A stretch of 47,602 nucleotides of DNA from the NCBI GenBank assembly GCA_905478975.1, contig CAJQKW010000119.1, positions 1 to 47,602 on the forward strand, given 5' to 3'. A program made the position numbers and the translations under genes. Positions 43,719 through 47,602 of the stretch are shown in pieces (position 1 is the stretch's first letter; each line of letters starts with the position of its first letter). The DNA comes from an uncultured Pseudomonadales bacterium. GTDB lineage: Bacteria; Pseudomonadota; Gammaproteobacteria; Pseudomonadales; Porticoccaceae. The notes under the pieces are model-generated. The model saw only the letters and a list, made by a program, of their open reading frames with translations. It did not search any database and was not told where the DNA came from.

Positions 43719-44775
43719 AAAATTCTCGCGTCTCGCCTATATCTAGCACCCAGCTATTGGCTTGGCGTAGCTGGGTTTTCTCTGCGGCGGCTTTAAAGCG
43801 CAGTGGCGGTTCGGCTATGGGCTCATCAGAGAGATCAAAGGTTCCAAAGTGCATGGCAACTGCGGCGTTGGCCTGAACGTCCAAGGCTGCCTGCACAGCT
43901 TCTTCCGGATTCATGTGGGATGCCTCCATCATGGCATTGGGCTCATAAGCCCCGACAGGCACCGCGGCCAAATCAAAGGGCCCCAGTTTGCTGCCAATCT
44001 CTTTAAATCCGTCAAAGTAGCCAGTGTCTCCGGCAAAGTAAAAGCGTCGCTCTGTTCCCATAACCGCCCAGGATGACCAAAGTGCTTTGCGGGTATCCGT
44101 GAGACTGCGCTTGCTCCAGTGTTGGGTCGGCAGGCAGTGAATGGTGATCCCTTTATAGTCGGCGGTATCACCCCAATTCAATTCCCGCACCTGATCTATG
44201 CCATTGTCACGCAACAATTTGCCATTGCCCTGGGGTACAAAAAATACTGTCTCAGGGTTCAGCGTTGACAGTTTGCGCAGAGTTGGCAAGTCGAGATGGT
44301 CATAGTGATTATGTGAGATAACAACGAAGTCGATAGCCGGCAAATCCTCCAGAGCAACGCCGGGGTCAACCCAACGACTTGGACCAATAAGAGGCACTGG
44401 GCTGGGTGTTTGCGACCAGATAGGATCGGTTAAGAAATTCACCCCATCCATCTGCACTAATAGAGTGGCATGACCTATCCAAGTGGCGGTGGGGGTGCTG
44501 GTATTGTTACGCAGAAATTCACCGTCGTTGGATACTTTTTGGGGCGCTCCGGCATCACTGCGAAACATTGTGCCAAAGCGGCGCAGAAAGAATGACAGTC
44601 TTACGCCTAGTGAGCCATGCGACAGCTCGCTCTGATAATTGGTAAATCGACCCCGCTCATCTACGGGGGCAGAGTCAAACAGTGGCTTGGGCTTGGGCTG
44701 TGCCTCCACCTGCAGTGTGGCAATCGCAAGAATAAAACCCAGCGTGCAAAGTTGGTGAGATGTTTTTTTTATCAT
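43717..44775 (-). CDS. MBL-fold metallohydrolase, NAPE-PLD-like
   Basis: A 352-residue protein with a likely signal peptide (about 1-25, ending AQP). The metallo-beta-lactamase fold shows HNHYDHLD (His155, His157, Asp159, His160) and downstream zinc ligands in FAGDTGYFDGF and VAMHFGTFDLSDEP. Length and the WIGHATLLVQMDG and SRWVDPGVALEDLP segments resemble the N-acyl-phosphatidylethanolamine phospholipase D / RomA group rather than true beta-lactamases. AGGGGG stands six bases before the ATG. The RAYT unit begins just 40 bp upstream, so the native promoter may be displaced. Confidence 0.87.
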   Translation of the reverse strand: MIKKTSHQLCTLGFILAIATLQVEAQPKPKPLFDSAPVDERGRFTNYQSELSHGSLGVRLSFFLRRFGTMFRSDAGAPQKVSNDGEFLRNNTSTPTATWIGHATLLVQMDGVNFLTDPIWSQTPSPVPLIGPSRWVDPGVALEDLPAIDFVVISHNHYDHLDLPTLRKLSTLNPETVFFVPQGNGKLLRDNGIDQVRELNWGDTADYKGITIHCLPTQHWSKRSLTDTRKALWSSWAVMGTERRFYFAGDTGYFDGFKEIGSKLGPFDLAAVPVGAYEPNAMMEASHMNPEEAVQAALDVQANAAVAMHFGTFDLSDEPIAEPPLRFKAAAEKTQLRQANSWVLDIGETREF

Positions 44776-44831
44776 TATAAGCCCCCTAGTCAGAGCGACA
44801 TTCTAACGGTGTTTAATTGGGGCCGTATCGT

Positions 44832-45524
44832 TTATTTTTTGATCAATGATGGCCTGCCAGGCTTAGCTATGCTCAATTTTCTACCCAGCGCGTTTTCCAA
44901 CCGCTCTTGAAATCTTGCATCCCCAACCCAGCGATTGGTTTTAGTGGCAACACGGATGTCATGAATATCCTGATCTGCTAAAGGGGTTTGAAATAACTCG
45001 CGGTAAGCAAAGCAGCGCTCCTTACTGGTTTTGCCCAGATCCTTATAGTTCTGATGAGGTGTTAGCAGGTCATCCACCGCACCGCAGCCATTAGCTCTAT
45101 AGCTACTCCAGCAATAGTCTTCGGGCATAACTACCATCCCGGCGTTCACTGGGTTGAGCTCAATATAGCGATAGCAGGCCAGTAAATAATTGTCTTCACA
45201 GACTAAACTGCCTCTATGTCGTCCCTCCCACAATGCCCCGGTGCGCCGATAGCTCTGGTTAATATGCTGCGCATACTGTCGCCCCATATGCTGAAAAATA
45301 CGCTGAATACTATCCTCGTAAAGCGGTGTTAGTAGCAGGTGAATATGATTGCTCATTAGACAGTAAGCGTGGAGCGACCCGCCGTAGCGGCCCAAAGCCT
45401 CAGCGAGAACCTCTTTATACAAGACATAGTCATTATCCGCAAAGAAGCAGGCCTTGCGGTTATGTCCGCGCTGAACAACATGAGCCGGTATTCCCGGGAT
45501 ATACATCCGAGTTTGTCTCGACAT
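44832..45524 (-). CDS. RAYT-like REP-associated tyrosine transposase (Y1/HUH)
   Basis: A 230-residue transposase of the Y1 family. The N-terminus GIPAHVVQRGHNRKACFF is typical of the TnpA-REP group; the metal-binding HUH motif is HIHLL (His60, His62) and the catalytic tyrosine is Tyr118 or Tyr120 in CYRYIELNPVNAGMV. The protein is intact, with no frameshift, and ends PGRPSLIKK. Family members cut and join single-stranded DNA at repeated palindromic sequences and are usually single-copy genes that mobilise short non-autonomous repeats. The start has GGAGG six bases upstream, partly held in a small hairpin. Confidence 0.92.
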   Translation of the reverse strand: MSRQTRMYIPGIPAHVVQRGHNRKACFFADNDYVLYKEVLAEALGRYGGSLHAYCLMSNHIHLLLTPLYEDSIQRIFQHMGRQYAQHINQSYRRTGALWEGRHRGSLVCEDNYLLACYRYIELNPVNAGMVVMPEDYCWSSYRANGCGAVDDLLTPHQNYKDLGKTSKERCFAYRELFQTPLADQDIHDIRVATKTNRWVGDARFQERLENALGRKLSIAKPGRPSLIKK

Positions 45525-45525
45525 T

Positions 45526-45543
45526 ACAAACCTCCATGTTTGT
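45526..45543 (-). promoter_or_regulatory. Hairpin holding the ribosome site of the transposase gene
   Basis: ACAAAC (45526-45531) and GTTTGT (45538-45543) pair perfectly around a six-base loop. On the transcript the loop is ATGGAG, so most of the GGAGG Shine-Dalgarno sits in the loop and its last G in the stem, one base before the ATG begins. This could damp translation or mark a single-stranded DNA structure used by the transposase. Confidence 0.55.
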
Positions 45544-45813
45544 AGGATAGGGTTGAACAGCTTTAAATCTAACAGATAGCTGCGGGAACGGCTTTTTGTA
45601 CAAAAAATATGCGATACGGCCCCAATTAAACTCGCGAACTGGTGCCTATATAGCGTGCTCTTTTGTCCCTTCGCCTACTGCTATCCTCAATCGAATCCGA
45701 ATGAAAGCATATCGTGATAAGCTACAGGTGCTGAGTCGTTAGGTTTTCAGTGGTGCCTGTAAAATAATAAAAGTGACAACAATAACCAAAAATATTAAAG
45801 GGGAGATCATATC

Positions 45814-47430
45814 TTGGGCCAACAAGAGTCAATTGATAATCAGCCTGCTGTTGCGATTACCACCGAGCAATCAGGGTTTTATGAAGGTTTCAATCGGGTT
45901 GTTGCTGTGGCGCCCAAGTTGCTTATCGGCGCGATGGTTATCTGGGTGGGCTTATCACCCTCCGCTGCGGGTGAGCTGTTGCTCAGCATGCAAAATTGGA
46001 CCACGGCCAATTTCGCCGGTTGGTATATTTATGTCACCGCTTTTTACACTCTTGTTTGCCTGGTACTGGGTATTTGGTCTCGCACAGCCCATGTGAAGTT
46101 GGGCAAGGCCGATGAAAAGCCTGAGTTTTCTATGTTCACCTGGCTGTCGATGATGTTTGGCGCCGGTATTGGCATTGGAATGCTGACCTATTCCACTGCC
46201 GAACCGATCTTTCACTTTGCCAATAACCCTGACACAATCAAAGGCCTCACCAACGGTCTCAATGAAGATAATGTCCGTAATGCCTACAAATGGGCGCTGC
46301 TGCACTACGGTCTGACCCCCTGGGCCTGTTATGGCGTGGTCGGTATGTCACTGGGATACTTCTCCTACAACCGCGGTTTGCCGCTGACTATTCGCAGTGC
46401 GCTAGAGCCGCTATTTGGTCGAGCCATGTCAGGTGGCGCAGGGCATATGGTGGACATAGTGGCGATTCTGGCTACCATTGTAGGCCTCAGTGTGACTATT
46501 GGTTATGGCGTCTCTCAGCTGGCTTCAGGTTTTTTCAATATTAGCGGTGCCGAGTGGTTGGTGGATAACAGTGGCAAGCCGACTCTGATGGCTCAGCTGG
46601 TTGGATTGGTGCTTATTATCAGTGCTTCCTGCCTGTCGGCCATGTCGGGTCTGAAAAAAGGCATCAAGTGGCTCTCCAACATTAATATGGGCCTGTCGGC
46701 ATTTGTGATCGCCTTCTTTGTCATATTTGGCGCCACCTTCTTTGCCCTGCAAACCTTTTTCTACGCGATCTGGGACTACCTAGTGGCAATGCCCGCCATG
46801 TCGACCACCGTATGGTCAGGCAGCGGGGCAGACCCTGCTTCCGCCCTGCAAGGTTGGCAGAGTGCTTGGACTATTTTCTACTGGGCCTGGTGGATAGCCT
46901 TTGCACCCTTTGTAGGATTGTTTTTAGCCCGCGTATCTCGCGGCCGCACCATTCGCGAATATGTGATTGGCGCGATGATTATTCCCTCACTGATCTGCTT
47001 GGTCTGGTTTGCCTTTGTCGGCGCCACGGCCATTGATCTTGAACTGTCTGGTGTTGCCCAAGGTGCGATTGTTAATGCCGATATTTCTGCCCAGCTATTT
47101 AAAACCATCAACTTGATACTCTCCCCTGAGCTGGCCGTTGCCCTGTCAGTGGTCATTGTGGTTTTACTGATGACCTTCTTGGTCACCTCAGCAGACTCGG
47201 GAATCCTGATTATTAACACCCTCGCCTCTGGTGGCAGTCAGAGTCAAAAGCAGGCTAGGCATGTGATTATCTGGGGAGTGATCTTTGCGCTGTTGATCGG
47301 TGTGTTACTGTCCGCCGGTGGCATGGATGCACTGAGGTCAGTGATGATTATTGGCGCACTGCCGTTTTCCGTGGTCATGGCGCTGATGGCGGTTTCGCTG
47401 GTGAAAACACTGTTGAGTGAAGACACTTAA
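45814..47430 (+). CDS. BCCT family transporter (betaine/carnitine/choline type)
   Basis: A 538-residue transporter with about twelve membrane helices. GIGIGMLTYSTAEPIFHF corresponds to the substrate/Na+ segment of BetP-type proteins (where the usual sequence is GIGxGMLxxGxAEP; here TYST replaces the glycine-containing part), and TIFYWAWWIAFAPFVGLFLARVSRGRTIREYV (split) holds the conserved Trp cluster of the family. It should import a quaternary ammonium or sulfonium compound, perhaps as osmolyte or nutrient. The start is TTG at 45814, supported by GGGGAG eight bases upstream. Confidence 0.9.
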   Translation: MGQQESIDNQPAVAITTEQSGFYEGFNRVVAVAPKLLIGAMVIWVGLSPSAAGELLLSMQNWTTANFAGWYIYVTAFYTLVCLVLGIWSRTAHVKLGKADEKPEFSMFTWLSMMFGAGIGIGMLTYSTAEPIFHFANNPDTIKGLTNGLNEDNVRNAYKWALLHYGLTPWACYGVVGMSLGYFSYNRGLPLTIRSALEPLFGRAMSGGAGHMVDIVAILATIVGLSVTIGYGVSQLASGFFNISGAEWLVDNSGKPTLMAQLVGLVLIISASCLSAMSGLKKGIKWLSNINMGLSAFVIAFFVIFGATFFALQTFFYAIWDYLVAMPAMSTTVWSGSGADPASALQGWQSAWTIFYWAWWIAFAPFVGLFLARVSRGRTIREYVIGAMIIPSLICLVWFAFVGATAIDLELSGVAQGAIVNADISAQLFKTINLILSPELAVALSVVIVVLLMTFLVTSADSGILIINTLASGGSQSQKQARHVIIWGVIFALLIGVLLSAGGMDALRSVMIIGALPFSVVMALMAVSLVKTLLSEDT

Positions 47431-47432
47431 TT

Positions 47433-47602
47433 TAATTAGGGCCGTATCGCTTATTTTTTAACCAAGATTCGTCGGATCGGCCATATACCGAGTGTTTGCC
47501 TCGGTATTGGGTTTCAGTAAGAGCGATATAATTAGATAGATAGCGATGCGCGTCCGCTTCGATTCTACTGTACAAAAAATAAGCGATACGGCCCTAATAA
47601 TT
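47433..47602. mobile_element. Non-autonomous element with RAYT-element termini (may continue past window)
   Basis: A left end TAATTAGGGCCGTATCGCTT (47433-47452, on to ATTTTTTAACC) and a right end GTACAAAAAATAAGCGATAC (47570-47589, on to GGCCCTAATAATT) repeat the ends of the transposase unit but enclose only about 110 bp without a gene. Inside is a perfect hairpin, ATACCGAG (47485-47492) with CTCGGTAT (47500-47507) around TGTTTGC. It begins three bases after the BCCT stop codon. The last bases run to the window edge. Confidence 0.75.

Larger units (their letters stand above)
44815..45627 (-). mobile_element. RAYT-type transposase unit bounded by inverted repeats (813 bp)
   Basis: The left end (AATTGGGGCCGTATCGTTTA from 44815, on through TTTTTTGATCAA to 44846) and right end (GTACAAAAAATATGCGATAC from 45598, on through GGCCCCAATT to 45627) are inverted copies of each other. 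Between them is one Y1/HUH transposase gene. The gene's stop codon lies inside the left repeat. Outside bases on both sides are TTTAATT / AATTAAA, so part of a TTAATT site may be shared target sequence. Confidence 0.8.

Noticed and set aside
43717-44775. MBL-fold protein as a beta-lactamase resistance gene
   Set aside because: Length, motif context and the NAPE-PLD-like segments point to a phospholipase/RomA-type hydrolase, not a B1-B3 beta-lactamase.
44815-45627. Transposase unit as a classical IS200/IS605 insertion sequence
   Set aside because: The protein is longer than IS200 TnpA (about 150 residues), has the RAYT-type N-terminus, and the unit has matching inverted ends and gene-less relatives, none of which is typical of IS200/IS605.

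Overview
This 47.6 kb window reads as chromosome of an aerobic Gammaproteobacterium, most likely a marine one. The evidence is a class II (enterobacterial-type) ilvC divergent from ilvY, a YheS-type ABC-F protein, an outer-membrane TonB receptor, a DoxX protein and a fused B12-dependent IcmF mutase, together with moderate GC and short intergenic repeats. A relative of the Cellvibrionales/SAR92-like marine group is my guess from gene content only. I found no rRNA, tRNA or CRISPR array.

Layout. 1-2188: tail of an RND efflux pump, then ribA and hisF overlapping by 4 nt. 2189-2649: a repeat-rich gap with a large inverted repeat. 2650-9486: a four-gene leftward operon (TonB receptor, NCS1 permease, HyuA-type hydantoinase/oxoprolinase, DUF917/S-Me-THD protein) with a divergent Lrp/AsnC regulator, which looks like an uptake and breakdown system for a hydantoin-like or thiohydantoin-like compound. 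9608-18278: saccharopine-dehydrogenase-like reductase, GST, a large secreted M6 metalloprotease, an ABC exporter and YheS. 18388-22918: bactofilin, an unrecognised protein, an SDR, azlCD and an acyl-CoA dehydrogenase. 23122-26554: a leftward run of TauD/TfdA dioxygenase, a 53-aa DUF2256 zinc protein, a renalase-like FAD protein, PhnA-like protein and class II aldolase. 26856-29961: DoxX, a 31-residue membrane peptide ORF, a radical SAM protein and an Hsp70/YegD-like protein. 30125-34225: icmF and a TetR regulator. 34372-38754: a self-contained molybdenum hydroxylase operon (2Fe-2S subunit, Tat-exported catalytic subunit, XdhC, MocA-like transferase). 38938-43571: sugar MFS transporter, ilvC/ilvY pair and DedA. 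43717-47430: MBL-fold hydrolase, a RAYT-type transposase element and a BCCT transporter.

The most unusual part is the right end. A Y1/HUH (RAYT-like) transposase gene sits inside an 813-bp unit bounded by 30-bp inverted repeats, and the same termini without the transposase occur in two short elements within 4 kb on either side. This looks like an active or recently active transposase with its non-autonomous (REPIN/MITE-like) partners. A second, unrelated repeat family (GTCATCCCGA... paired with an inverted copy) occupies several other intergenic gaps.
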